Source: Candidatus Altimarinota bacterium (GTDB lineage Bacteria > Patescibacteriota > Gracilibacteria > BD1-5 > UBA6164). From it: a DNA stretch of 64,000 nt. The stretch's first letter is position 1. Every line of letters starts with the position of its first letter. The stretch spans positions 62,001-126,000 of the forward strand of contig JABWCI010000001.1 of the NCBI GenBank assembly GCA_013368515.1, in the 5' to 3' direction. Below are positions 21,818 through 36,294 of the stretch, piece by piece. The notes beneath the pieces were generated by a model that made no database searches, was not told the origin of the DNA, and worked only from the letters and a program-made list of their open reading frames with translations. Made by a program: the position numbers and the translations under genes.

Positions 21818-22174
21818 ATGAGATATATTTTTTTTACAATAATATGAATAATATCTAGTATAAAATTCTCTTTTGCTAATGAAAATGATATATGAATACT
21901 ATGATCATGAGTAAGTTCTTGAGATTTGAGAAATTGAGATATTCATATAGACGATATACCAAATATAATTAGATGAATGATAGATTTTGCAATGTGAATT
22001 GCATGAACAATAGCTATAATTTTTATAATATTTTGAGCGTATCAAATATTATTTTGATCTATTGAACAAGATAAATCTAAATGAAAAAATACAATAATAA
22101 TGGCCATTATATGATTTGCTATAGCAAGTTTGTCTTGGTTTATAATAAAAGTAATAATTGATAATCTAAGTTAA
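21818..22174 (+). CDS. VirB2/TrbC-like pilin (single unit)
   Basis: 118 aa: signal peptide (MRYIFFTIIGIISSIKFSFA), then two membrane helices, GMIDFAMGIAGTIAIIFIIFGAYQILFG and NTIIMAIIGFAIASLSWFIIKVI, joined by the polar turn SIEQDKSKGK. This is the VirB2/TrbC pilin layout. Starts 2 bp after the VirB4-N gene. The same two-helix unit recurs in the genes at 55.5, 56.5, 57.4 and 61.95 kb. Confidence 0.78.
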
Positions 22175-22175
22175 A

Positions 22176-22637
22176 ATGTCTAATGAATTATATAGTTGGT
22201 ATTTTAGTGATACTAAAAATAGATGAAGTAAATGGTATATAATAACTGCTTCTATTGTTTTATGATTAACTATTTGGTGAATATTCACATGACAATATTG
22301 ACTAAGTCTTATAATACTATTATTAACATGAATTACTTTATTTATTGAAAATAATTCATCTGATAGAATAAATGTAATAGTAAACGAATTTTGAATAAAA
22401 ATATGAGAGTATTTTTACGATTTTTCAGTTATTGAAAAATATAGTTTCATATATTCTTGAGAAAATCCTATTTTTCTTAGATTATATTTAAAAAAATCTG
22501 GAATAAAAACTATTGATTTAAAAGTAGATTCTAAAATATGCTTAGAAGTAAAAGAAATACTAAGAAATTATATAGAAGAATCTAAATCTAGCGAATTAAC
22601 TTCCATAGAAAAAATTATTAAATTATTAAATTTATAA
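22176..22637 (+). CDS. Two-helix membrane protein with C-terminal cytoplasmic domain (153 aa)
   Basis: Two adjacent N-terminal membrane helices (WYIITASIVLGLTIWGIF and LSLIILLLTGITLFI) followed by a beta-rich soluble part (INVIVNEFGIKIGEYFYDFSVIE...) resembling small PH-like domains, ending in a helix. It starts in the base after the preceding stop. Encoded in the same array as the secretion genes in this genome, so possibly part of the apparatus; no family call. Confidence 0.7.
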
Positions 22638-22639
22638 TC

Positions 22640-23035
22640 ATGAAAATTTTTTTCTCAATATTAATAAATGCTTTAATATTATTTCTCTTAGTTTTTCTAC
22701 TAAAAGAAAATCCTGAAAAATGAATAGAGGCTGGTATAATAGTAGAATGAGGTATTAAAACTTATATAATTTGATGAGTTATTTTATGAATCATAAATAT
22801 AACAATTAAACCTATACTTAAAATACTATCATTACCTTTATTTTTAGTTTTTCTTTGACTTGTAGTATTTATTATAAATTGAATTATATTATGGTTACTT
22901 GATTACATATTCAATGAAATACTAGTTATTCCTTGAGTAACATATAGTATAAACTGATTCGTGAATTTTATAATTGCAGTTGCAATTTTTACAATTTTGA
23001 ATATGGTTTATTCATTATTATTATCTAAAAAATAA
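22640..23035 (+). CDS. Phage holin-4 superfamily / YvlD-like membrane protein
   Basis: 131 aa with four membrane helices. The stretch GGVILGIINITIKPILKILSLPL followed by FLGLVVFIINGIILWLLDYI is the signature of the YvlD/holin family 4 superfamily. Despite the name these are chromosomal membrane proteins, often envelope-stress related. Starts 2 bp downstream of the previous stop, 3 bp before secG start region. Confidence 0.8.
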
Positions 23036-23038
23036 AAA

Positions 23039-23257
23039 ATGCTTGATATTTTAAAATTTAGTGAAATTGTTATAGCTATATTATTAATAGCTGTTGTTTT
23101 AGTACAAAATAAAAATGTATCTCTAAACCTTAGTGATATGAGCAATGGTATGTGAGAAATAACTAAAAGATGACCTGAAAAAATACTTCAAAATATGACT
23201 ATAGTATTATGAGTATTATTTATTTTAAATTCAGTTGCACTATTTCTAATTAAATAA
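23039..23257 (+). CDS. secG: Preprotein translocase subunit SecG
   Basis: 72 aa: two membrane helices (SEIVIAILLIAVVLVQNKNV and MTIVLGVLFILNSVALFLI) with the VLVQ motif and a glycine-containing loop between. SecG assists SecYE during SecA-driven export; secA is at 8.2 kb. Small size and motifs agree with the family. Confidence 0.85.
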
Positions 23258-23271
23258 TTAATAATTATTTT

Positions 23272-25482
23272 ATGAACACTCAAAAATTTCTTAAACTAAA
23301 AAAATACTTATTTATGATAAGTATTATATTTTTATTTGTCTCTTTTTTTCATTTAGTCTTTATATACTTATATGAAGACTCTAAAACTGTACCTGTAAGT
23401 TGATGAACAATAACTGAATGACTTGTATGAAATTTTCCAAGTTTAAATCCAGTTAAAAATTTATCTTGAAACAACCAATATATTATTTCTCTTTTATATA
23501 AAAGTTTATTAAAATATGATTTAAAAGAAAATAAAATAATTTGAGACTTAGCTAAATGTGATATAAGCAGTTTAGTTAATATTGAGTGTTATATAAATGA
23601 AGATGCTAAATGGTCTAATTGAGAAAAAGTAACTGCAGAAGATGTATATCTAACATATCAATTAATTATAAATACAAATTCTAATATAATACTGAATTCA
23701 CTATTAGAAGGTACAAAAATAGAATATAAAGAAAATATAATTACCTTTAAAAATAATAAAAATGATGTAAATTTTCTAAATGTGTTTTTTCAACCAATAC
23801 TATCAAAAGAAGTAATTAACTCATTAAGTAAAGAAAATATATTTTGAAATTTCCCAACTACATGATGAATTTATTCATGAGATTTTGTTATATCAAGTGT
23901 AAATTCTGATTTAACAATATGAGTTTCAAAAATAATTTTAGATAAAAATGAGTTTGTAAATAAATGAAATATATCTAAGGTTATTTTAAATATATTCCCT
24001 GATGTAAATACATTTTTAAAAAATAAACAGTCAGTTAATATTTTTAATGATGAAAATAATATAGTTTGATGATCAATACCAAGATTATGAAGTTTTAAAT
24101 ATACATTACCTCAATATGTTTGACTATTTATAAATCAAAATAAAATTACTGACATTAATTTTAGAAATTATATACTAAATAAAATTAACTCTAATAATTT
24201 AGTTGATTTATTATGAAAAGAAAATTTTCAAATTGTAAATAATCCTTATCTAACAGAAAAAACTTTAGAAAAAGAAACTCAAATTAAAAACTTTGAGTCT
24301 ATAATGAAAAGCTTATGATACAATAAAAAGTCTAAGTTTATTGCTGATTTGGTTCCAAAAACAGAACAAGTAATAACAGAAGAGATTTTAACAGAAGAAA
24401 ATACTGAAACTGAGTTAACGATAGATAAATTTCAATCTGATTCAAATATAATAAAATCTCCAACTTATGTAGATAAATACAATTTTGTAACAAAATGAGA
24501 TATTCTTCTAGAATGAATTGCCAATAATAATATTGATGAAATATTTATAAATGAATATAAATTAACTTGATACAAAAAATGAGAATCAAATTTCTTTTAT
24601 AGAATAAGTGAAAACTTATGAAATTTAAAAGAATGAGAAAACAATTATAAAATATATTTTTCAACGAATTGAAATAAAGAACTAAAAGAAGAAATAAATT
24701 TTTTATACTATAAAGATAAAGAAAAGCTTAAAGAGAAAGAAGCAGAATTTATTAAAAAACTTCATACAGATAGTAAAAAAACAGAAATTGAGAATAACTT
24801 AGAAAAAGAAAAAAAATCAGAGGAAAAACCAATAATAAACCAAGATGAATTTGAAAAAATAAATAAATTAGATGAAAATATATATTATGATAAAGATTTA
24901 AATCCTTATACTCTTAGATTATACTACTTAAATACTGAAAAGGAGCTTGAACAAACTGCATATTTTATAAAAAATTCTTTAAAAGAATTATGAATAGAGA
25001 CAGAAATAATTCCTTTTGATTTAAATAGTGTATCTAAAATATTATCAAATAAAGATGATTATGATATGATTTTAACTTGAGTAAATTTATGATATTTTAA
25101 ATTTAATATTTTTCCTTATTTTCATTCAAGTCAATCAAAAAGTTGATATAACTTTTCAAATATTAAAAAAACAAGTTTAGACTTACTACTAGAAGAATTA
25201 AAATCAAATATGGTTAGTGAAGAAAAATCTAATGAAATACAAGAAAAAATTATAGATATTTTAAGAGATGAGCAAGTTATAAAAACTCTTTATACTCCTA
25301 AGATTAATCTACTTGTAGATAAAAATATTAAAAATAATACAAATTATAATACTTTACCGAACAAGAATTTGAGATCGTATATTTTAAATTCAGCATACAT
25401 TAAAGAAGAAAAAATTATAAACTTTGAGAATAAAAATATAATAAATTTTATTAAATTTATAGTAAAAAAACTATATGAATAA
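23272..25482 (+). CDS. Membrane-anchored family 5 extracellular solute-binding protein
   Basis: 736 aa. A single N-terminal helix (YLFMISIIFLFVSFFHLVFIYLY) without lipobox anchors the protein outside. The SBP_bac_5 (OppA/DppA) pattern is visible: GGTITEGLVGNFPSLNPVKN, SLLYKSLLKYDL and the KWSNGEKVTAEDVYLTYQLI motif. The C-terminal lobe (about 560-736) contains the second substrate domain. Between the lobes there is an unusual, highly charged Glu/Lys insert (about 440-550), which makes the protein some 200 residues longer than typical. The family binds peptides or nickel for ABC transporters, but no ABC permease or ATPase is adjacent. Confidence 0.85.
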
Positions 25483-26371
25483 TGATTTAAAAGAAAAAAT
25501 TATACTACCAGCACGGAAAATAATAAGAGATGATACTAAAATAAAAAAGTTCTATTTATTACCATGATTGTTATCAATAATATTTTTAACATTCTTACTA
25601 GTATATCAAGCAATATATACATATGTAGTAATATTTTGAAATAAAGATGAAACATTAAAAAAGCTGCTAAAATTTTTAGAATCTGATTACTTTTTTGAAG
25701 CGGTAATAGTATGAATTATTTTCCTTCTGGCATATTTTTTACTTAGTCCAATATTTGAGTGAGGATTAATTAAATATATTGATTTTAAAAATAAGTGAAC
25801 TCCTATTAGTAGCAGTGAAGCATTTTGACAATGAATATATAAATTTTTACCTCTATTTGAATATAATAATATATTTTCTGAATTTAAAATAATAAGTATA
25901 CTAAACTTTTACTTATTTTCTATAAGATTTATATGAATTGAATTTATAATGATTATAAATTATATATTCATTATAGTATTTATAATATGACTAGTATTAA
26001 ACATACTATTTATATATTCAAAATACTCTATAGTATTAAATAATAAAAACGTATTTGAATCAATTTGAGAATCGTCAAAAATATCAATACTAAATATTAA
26101 AAAAACAACAAAATTATATTTCTTAATTTTTTTCCTAAATTTAAGGGTAATAATAAATTTTATTATATTCTTATTCTTCCCTATAATGATAATTGTAGCA
26201 ATATGATTAATTACTAGTAAATTTTTACTAATAATTGCAATAACTATATTATCGACAATATTTATATGACTAATATTTGCATTATGATATTTAACTGCTG
26301 TTTTAGATGTATTTAAAACATCTTTATGGTATTATGCTTATCAAGAATGAAAAAAATATTTAGAAGAATAA
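25475..26371 (+). CDS. Polytopic membrane protein (298 aa)
   Basis: Start ATG overlaps the end of the solute-binding protein by 8 bp, so translation is coupled. About six membrane helices (for example LLSIIFLTFLLVYQAIYTYVV, FIIVFIIGLVLNILFIYSKY, LSTIFIGLIFALGYLTAVL). Layout resembles DUF/YIP or DUF975-type integral membrane proteins but no motif fixes the family. Might partner the solute-binding protein. Confidence 0.75.
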
Positions 26372-26397
26372 AAAAAGAGACTTAAAGTCTCTTTTTT
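26371..26397. terminator. Bidirectional terminator
   Basis: Perfect 12-bp stem (26371-26382 with 26386-26397) of AAAAAAGAGACT type between convergent genes; the stops of both genes touch it. Confidence 0.82.
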
Positions 26398-27155
26398 TAT
26401 TTATAATTTAAATAATATTTTTTATAATATTCTATTATATTAGATAAATTTTGTAATAAAAGTTCTTCATTTCAAACTCAAAGGTCATCAGGATTAACTT
26501 TTAAAGAAATAAATCAATTATAAGCTGTTGTTTTAAGTTTCATTAAAAAACTTTCTAAAGGAAAATTTGAAATTCATCATCATGCATATCAAGGTAATGC
26601 TCAGTCTTTATCACTAAGATAAATATTTTTTAATGAAGTTCAAAGTAACTTATGAGAATGTATAATATCTAATCATGCTCAATTATCAACAATTGATAAA
26701 TCTAAAGATGTATCTCAGGTAATCTTTTTAATATCAAGCAATGATGAGTTTTTATACTTAGGAATAACTAATAATAAAAATTCTGGTTCTACATTTTTAA
26801 TCGATATTGATATTTTTGTTTCTGACTTAACCTTTATTAAATGCTTAGCGAACCATGAAGCATTAATATCTTTAAAGTATGGTGGAGAAAAATTTATAAT
26901 TTGAGCACCTAATTTTTTAGACAAGGAAACAATATCATCGATAATTTCTTCATTTAATCATTTACTAGGTGCAGTAATAGATAATACTTTGATTCATGTT
27001 AGCTCACATAAAGACTTTATATAATCTCAATCCCACAGATCATAATCAAAGTAATTTAAACATAGATCAATTCAATCAAATCATGCCTTTTTAGATAATA
27101 ATAATATTCTATGAATTCAATATCAACTAAGTGAAGATGTAGATAATAAAATCAC
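26397..27155 (-). CDS. Sugar phosphate isomerase/epimerase-like TIM-barrel protein
   Basis: 252 aa with a likely GTG start giving MILLSTSSLSGYGIHRIL. The pattern KKAGFDGIDLCLNY, IKVLSITAPSK, KKLGAQIINFSPPYF and DIIHSHKLLG matches the xylose isomerase-like (AP_endonuc_2) barrel, with Glu/Asp/His residues at strand ends as metal ligands. Substrate cannot be told. Monocistronic between terminators. An ATT codon further upstream is a less likely start. Confidence 0.78.
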
Positions 27156-27310
27156 GATAAATAAATTAATTTATAATATAATAATATATTAACACAAAAT
27201 ATTAAAAAATTCAAATATATAATAAAAATATAATTACTTTTAAAGATAAAAATGTTAGGTTATATAGGTTTTACCCAAAAGGGGCATAAATTTCTCATCA
27301 AAAACAAAAT

Positions 27311-27347
27311 AAAACTCTGATTTAAGTATTGCTTAAATCAGAGTTTT
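27311..27347 (-). terminator. rRNA operon terminator
   Basis: Perfect 16-bp stem (27311-27326 with 27332-27347) followed on the minus strand by a T-rich tail; lies 13 bp after tRNA-Val and ends the ribosomal operon. The 150 bp beyond it contain the promoter of the TIM-barrel gene and a short GGGGC-containing patch with no clear meaning. Confidence 0.85.
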
Positions 27348-27359
27348 TAAATTTAAAAA

Positions 27360-27436
27360 TGGTGGGTGATATAGGATTCGAACCTATGACCCCCTGCTTG
27401 TAAGGCAGATGCTCTCGCCAACTGAGCTAATCACCC
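27360..27436 (-). tRNA. tRNA-Val (UAC)
   Basis: 77 nt including encoded CCA. Acceptor GGGTGAT/ATCACCC, D arm TAGCTCAGTTGG, anticodon loop CTTACAA, T arm with GGTTCGAATCC. Last gene of the rRNA operon. Confidence 0.95.
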
Positions 27437-27449
27437 GGGTTTTATAAAA

Positions 27450-27524
27450 TGGTGCTCGAGGCAGGGGTCGAACCTACGACCTTTGGCTTAGAAGGCCACT
27501 GCTCTTCCACTGAGCTACTCGAGC
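27450..27524 (-). tRNA. tRNA-Arg (UCU)
   Basis: 75 nt with encoded CCA. Acceptor GCTCGAG/CTCGAGC, anticodon loop CTTCTAA (UCU, reading AGA/AGG, the dominant arginine codons here). Lies between 5S rRNA and tRNA-Val in the ribosomal operon. Confidence 0.94.
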
Positions 27525-27569
27525 ATATAATATATTATATACAAGTCATAAAAAAATTGATATCAAGAT

Positions 27570-27684
27570 CTTGGCAGCTACCTACTCTCACACATCTACG
27601 AGATGCACTACCATTAGCACGAGTTGGCTTAACTTCTGTGTTCGGGATGGGAACAGGTGTACCTCAACCGTTATAACTACCAAG
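27570..27684 (-). rRNA. rrf: 5S ribosomal RNA
   Basis: About 115 nt; the conserved core CCATCCCGAACACAGAAGTTAAG is present and the ends pair (CTTGGTAG / CTGCCAAG). Ends are inferred from that pairing. Confidence 0.93.
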
Positions 27685-27784
27685 AGCCTAATATCAATAA
27701 TTAAATTGTTTAATTCGCTCAATAATCTGAATACTTAAAGTTAGTTAATCAATACAATCAATAAATAATTGAGAATATAGTAAT

Positions 27785-30707
<2,923 letters not shown>

Positions 30708-30827
30708 CACTATAATATACTATTAAGTATTAATAGATATTAACTAACTTTAACTATTCAGATTATTTTAATGAACAAAATAAACACAATATTAAAAGAA
30801 AATTCCAAAACAACTTAAGGAAAAATA

Positions 30828-32304
<1,477 letters not shown>

Positions 32305-32743
32305 TTAAATGCCTATATAAATATAGGACTTTTTTGATTATTTTAGTTTTCCTAGTTAGAATTGGTTTTTTCTTTTAATATTCTGTTTATTTTAAAGAAC
32401 TGTATTTCTTTTTTCAAGTAACAAGAGTTTATTAATTTATTTTAATTTGTCAAAACTTTTTTAATATTTTAATTAATGATTGACTTATTAATTAGTTAAT
32501 GTCTTGTTAATTTTTTAAATGCTTCAAGATATTATTAATTTAATTTATTTTGTCAAAACTTTTTTAGTTTATTTTAAATAATTAAATTGTTATCATAAAA
32601 CAATTAAATATGTAATTTTTACTTTTTTATAAAGCTCCGGAATTGTATAAATTTTATTTATTAAGTCAAAACTTTTTTTAGTTTTTCTTTAAACTTATTT
32701 TTTTAAATAAAATATAGACCTAAATCCAGATTGTTTTAAAAGA
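32305..32743 (-). promoter_or_regulatory. rRNA operon upstream region with three tandem promoters
   Basis: No gene in this 440-bp AT-rich stretch. On the minus strand three near-identical promoter modules occur, each with AAAAAAGTTTTGAC: TTGACT (32664-32669)/TACAAT (32642-32647), TTGACA (32551-32556)/TAATAT (32529-32534) and TTGACA (32448-32453)/TAAACT (32426-32431), all with 16-bp spacers. The A tracts act as UP-like elements. The nearest module lies about 120 bp upstream of mature 16S. Confidence 0.75.
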
Positions 32744-32819
32744 TGGTGGGCCTGGTTGGAATTGAACCAACGACCAATTGGTTATGAGCCAACTGCTCTA
32801 ACCCCTGAGCTACAGGCCC
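32744..32819 (-). tRNA. tRNA with CAU anticodon, probably tRNA-Ile2
   Basis: 76 nt with encoded CCA, anticodon loop CTCATAA. The body (GGGTTAGAGCAGTTGGCTCATAACC-like pattern, TTGGTCGTTGGTTC) resembles E. coli tRNA-Ile2 more than initiator or elongator Met, so the wobble C would become lysidine (TilS) to read AUA, an abundant codon here. Identity as elongator Met is not excluded. Confidence 0.85.
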
Positions 32820-32828
32820 GTTTTTTGG

Positions 32829-32925
32829 AATGGCGGAAAGGGAGGAATTTGTCGCCTTTCAGGTCGGACATCCGTTTTTATTGTTCCTATTCGTCACAAT
32901 AAAATTTTTACTTTCGTAAAAAACC
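32829..32925 (-). ncRNA. Structured spacer ending in a copy of the tRNA-Ser 3' end
   Basis: The 3' end on the minus strand repeats, with one mismatch in 21, the 3' end of the neighbouring tRNA-Ser(GCU), including CCA. There is no T loop, so it is not a tRNA. GAAAGGAGG near 32917 can pair with CCTCCCTTTC near the 3' end (one bulge), closing a domain with hairpins TTTTTTACGAAAGTAAAAA, a TTTTATTG/CAATAAAA stem, CGGATGTCCG and CCTGAAAGG. It might be a decayed tRNA-Ser copy, an attachment-site scar, or a small RNA processed with the tRNA cluster. Confidence 0.45.
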
Positions 32926-32977
32926 TCCTTTCAAATCCACTACTATATAGTAAATTTTTGCCATCTAAAATTAAAAA

Positions 32978-33067
32978 TGGCGGAAAGGGAGGGATTTGAA
33001 CCCTCGGAACCCGTAAAGGTTCACACCCTTAGCAGGGGTGCGCGATAAGCCACTCTGCCACCTCTCC
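32978..33067 (-). tRNA. tRNA-Ser (GCU)
   Basis: 90 nt with long variable arm (GAACCTTTACGGGTTC) and encoded CCA; anticodon loop CTGCTAA. Acceptor GGAGAGG pairs with CCTTTCC with one G-U. Confidence 0.94.
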
Positions 33068-33091
33068 AACTTATTTTAAAACAAAAAAAAA

Positions 33092-33179
33092 TGGCGGAGA
33101 AACAGGGATTCGAACCCTGGGTGTCTTGCGACACGACGGTTTTCAAGACCGTTGCTTTCAACCACTCAGCCATCTCTCC
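33092..33179 (-). tRNA. tRNA-Ser (UGA)
   Basis: 88 nt, long variable arm (GTGTCGCAAGACAC), encoded CCA, anticodon loop CTTGAAA. The anticodon UGA reads UCN serine codons and is not the suppressor for UGA codons. Confidence 0.94.
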
Positions 33180-33208
33180 ACACTATATTTAAAGAACATA
33201 TATTTAAT

Positions 33209-33283
33209 TGGCTCCCCAAGTTGGATTCGAACCAACGACCAAATGGTTAACAGCCATCTACTCTACCGCTGAGCTATTGAGGA
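33209..33283 (-). tRNA. tRNA-Asn (GUU)
   Basis: 75 nt with encoded CCA; anticodon loop CTGTTAA, acceptor TCCTCAA/TTGGGGA. First tRNA of the four-gene cluster. Confidence 0.94.
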
Positions 33284-33312
33284 ATATATTTGCTATCTAT
33301 CAAGCGAGTGAG

Positions 33313-33433
33313 ATTTTATATTTTTTTTTATTAAAGTCAAAATTTTTTTTTACTTTTTATCAAAATAATTTTTATTGGCTTAAATTAAAGCAAAATAAAA
33401 TGAGATTTTATACTAAAGCATAAATAAAGTCAA
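33313..33433 (-). promoter_or_regulatory. Tandem promoters of the tRNA cluster
   Basis: Two minus-strand promoters: TTGACT at 33335-33340 with TAAAAT at 33313-33318 (16-bp spacer) after an A/T tract, and TTGACT at 33428-33433 with TATAAA at 33407-33412 (15-bp spacer). They match the design upstream of the rRNA operon. Confidence 0.65.
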
Positions 33434-33463
33434 CAAATCAGTTTTTCAAATAAAACTGATTTG
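33434..33463 (-). terminator. Hairpin downstream of gyrB
   Basis: 12-bp perfect stem (33434-33445 with 33452-33463) 60 bp after the gyrB stop; partly extended by AAATAAAG/CTTTATTT. Likely terminator although the T run is weak; it overlaps the distal tRNA promoter. Confidence 0.55.
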
Positions 33464-33524
33464 CGTCTTTATTTAACAAAAATCTCATTTTTTAACAATG
33501 CAATGTTCTATATATTTAAACAAA

Positions 33525-35420
33525 TTATACATCAAGATTTCTTACATCCTTTGCTCTTGATTGAATAAATCTTCTTCTAGGAGCAACTTCATCTCACATA
33601 AGTATCTTAAATATCTCATCTGCTTGTTCAGCATCATCTATACTTACCTTGTACATTTTTCTTGTTGTAGGATCCATAGTTGTTTCCCAAAGTTGTTCTG
33701 GATTCATTTCTCATAGACCTTTATATCTTTGAATATTTTCTCAAGTTATTTGCTCAGAATCAATTATCGCTTGTTTTTCTTCTTCAGTATAAACATACCA
33801 AGATTTTTTTCATTTTGTAAGTTTATATAAAGGTGGTTGAGCTATATATAAATAGCCTGATTTAATTAAATCTTTTAAATATCTAAAAAAGAAAGTTAAT
33901 AAAAGAGTTCTAATATGAGCACCATCAACATCGGCATCGGTCATTATAACTATTCTATGATATCTAAGTTTACTTATATCAAAAGTTTCACCTATAGAAG
34001 TACCAAGTGCAATAATCATGTTTTTTATTTCTTGATTTGCAAAAATCTTATCAATTCTTGCTTGTTCTGTATTAAGAATCTTACCTTTTAATGGCAATAT
34101 AGCTTGATGTTCTCTATCTCTACCTTGTTTTGCAGAACCTCAGGCAGAATCTCCCTCTACTATATATAGTTCTGATTTTTGTGGATCTTTACTAGAACAA
34201 TCAGATAGTTTACCTGGAAGAGTCATACCTTCTAATGCACCTTTTCTAATAACAGTATCTCTTGCAGCCCTAGCAGCTAGTCTAGCTTTTGCAGCTAAAA
34301 ATACTTTTTCTATTATTTTTTTTGCACTATTTGGATCCTCTTCTAAAAATTCTAAAAATTTTTCTGCAAATACAGCATCTACTGCTCATCTTGCTTCCGG
34401 AGTACCAAGTTTACCTTTTGTTTGTCATTCAAATTGTGGATCTACAACTTTAACTGAAATAACACATGTAAGTCATTCGATTACATCATCATTTGTTAAA
34501 TTTTGATCTTTTTCTTTTAATATACCTTTATCTCTTGCATATTTATTTATAGTTCTTGTAAGAGCCATTCTAAATCATGTAAGATGACTTCAACCTTCTG
34601 GAGTATGAATATTGTTTACAAAAGTTATTATATTATCTGAATATTCTTTATTATATTGCATAGAAAGTTCAACAAGTATGTCGTTTTTTTCTTTTTCAAC
34701 ATAAAATATTTCTCAAATAGTATCTTCTTTCTTATTTAAAAAATTTACATATGATTTAATACCTCATTCAAAATAATATTTATATCTTTCTCCTGTTCTT
34801 TCGTCATTTAAATAAAGAGTAATTCATTTTGTAAGATATGCTTGTTGTCTTAATCTATTTTTAATAGTCTTATAATCAAACTCTGTAGTTATTTTAAAAA
34901 TACTAGCATCAGGATAAAATTTGATAATAGTACCTGTATGTTTTGTTTTTCAAACAACTTTGATATCTCAATCAGATATTCAAAGAGAAAATGATTGATA
35001 ATGTATTTCTCCATTTCTATGCACCCAAGCTTCTAATTTTGTAGAAAGAGCATTTACTACAGAAGAACCTACTCAGTGCAATCAACCAGATACCTTATAA
35101 CCACCTCAACCAAATTTTCAACCAGCATGTAATACTGTTAAAATTGTTTCAAGAGTTGATTTACCTGTTTGAGGATGTTTTTCAACCGGTATTCATCTAC
35201 CATTATCTTCAACCATACAAGATCAATCTGCTCAAAGTGTTACTTTAATAGTATCACAATGACCTGCCATAGCTTCATCTATAGAGTTATCTACTATTTC
35301 CCAAACAAGATGATGTAATCATCTTTCATCAGTTGAACCAATATACATTCATGGTCTTTTTCTAACAGGCTCTAATCATTCTAGTACCTGTATATTCTCA
35401 GCTCAGTAATTTTCTGACAT
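33525..35420 (-). CDS. gyrB: DNA gyrase subunit B
   Basis: 631 aa ATPase subunit that drives negative supercoiling with GyrA. GHKL ATPase motifs [31 protein letters not shown] and [15 protein letters not shown] are intact, as are the TOPRIM motifs [18 protein letters not shown] and [19 protein letters not shown]-terminus [17 protein letters not shown] is gyrase-like. ParE cannot be wholly excluded by eye, but the EGDSA-W-G and C-terminal sequence favour GyrB. gyrA is not adjacent. Confidence 0.95.
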
Positions 35421-35544
35421 ATTATACCTACTTAATATATATAAATTATAAAAACAATATATTTAAAAATATTTTTAAATCAAGAGCTTGGCATTTTAAA
35501 GACAAGAGATTTTTTAAAATATTTTAAAACTCAAATTTTTACAT

Positions 35545-35579
35545 AAAAAACACCAAATTTAAAAAATTTGGTGTTTTTT
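35545..35579 (-). terminator. Terminator after the HNH gene
   Basis: 16-bp stem (35545-35560 with 35564-35579) with A and T runs in both orientations, between the HNH stop at 35661 and the gyrB start. The rest of this 240-bp gap is AT-rich with no gene. Confidence 0.7.
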
Positions 35580-35660
35580 ATGATTTTTTATCTAGACTAT
35601 TTTTATAGTAAAATCTCTTAAAATGAAAATTTTGGGGTTTAAAAATGGTTTTTTATTTTT

Positions 35661-36290
35661 TTAATTAAAAATGATACAATATATTTCTATGTCTTCATAA
35701 AAAATTAATTTATAAACAATAACTCCATCTATATTAGAATAATAGTATTCAAAATATCAATCGTATTTTTCTCATAAAATTAAACTACTCCAATCAAATT
35801 TATCAATAAATAACTCTTTAGATATTAATTGACGCTTATCTAAATCTAAATTATTTTTTCTTTGAAGAATAAATTCAAAATCAAAAAAAGTTAAATCTTT
35901 ATTAAAATTATAAAAATATAATCATTTTACAATTTTAGATATACAATTTTTAAATATTTTATCGTCAATAGATGTAAGCAATCTTAAATCTCATTCATTA
36001 TTTTCATCATATGAAAAAGTCTCTTTTAATTCTTTGTTTTTTCTAGTTAACTTTGGATTCAAAAATCTCCTTTGTATTTTTTCTAAAATTTCTTTTTTTT
36101 CAATTCATTTAACAAAATGCAATTGATGTACAAAACTTTCTTCATCTTTTGAAAAAAGAGAATTACAATCATAACAACTTGGCAAAGTAATTAATCATTT
36201 TTTTCATTTATATCAACTAAAAATAGATTTAGGAACAATATGTTCTTTAGTTATATTTTTTCAGCTTCAACAATAAATACATTTATTCAT
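35661..36290 (-). CDS. HNH endonuclease family protein
   Basis: 209 aa. MNKCIYCGSGKNITKEHIVPKS gives the first CxxC pair and the EHIVP histidine motif; LPSCYDCNSLFS supplies the second CxxC and asparagine, so the zinc-ribbon HNH core is complete in residues 1-65. The rest is helical and aromatic-rich with no recognised domain. HNH proteins nick or cut DNA; here it is not next to a methylase or integrase, so its role (defence, repair, mobile) is open. Starts 4 bp after the NMNAT-like gene's stop. Confidence 0.82.
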
Positions 36291-36294
36291 ATTT

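Noticed and set aside
27252-27350. Short plus-strand frame starting MLGYIGFTQKGHKF
   Set aside because: It runs through the rRNA operon terminator and has no promoter or ribosome site; treated as chance.
30708-30827. Possible tRNA in the 16S-23S spacer
   Set aside because: The spacer is about 120 bp with no cloverleaf; tRNAs follow 5S instead.
33092-33179. tRNA-Ser(UGA) as the tRNA reading UGA codons
   Set aside because: Anticodon UGA pairs with UCA, not UGA; a UCA anticodon would be required.
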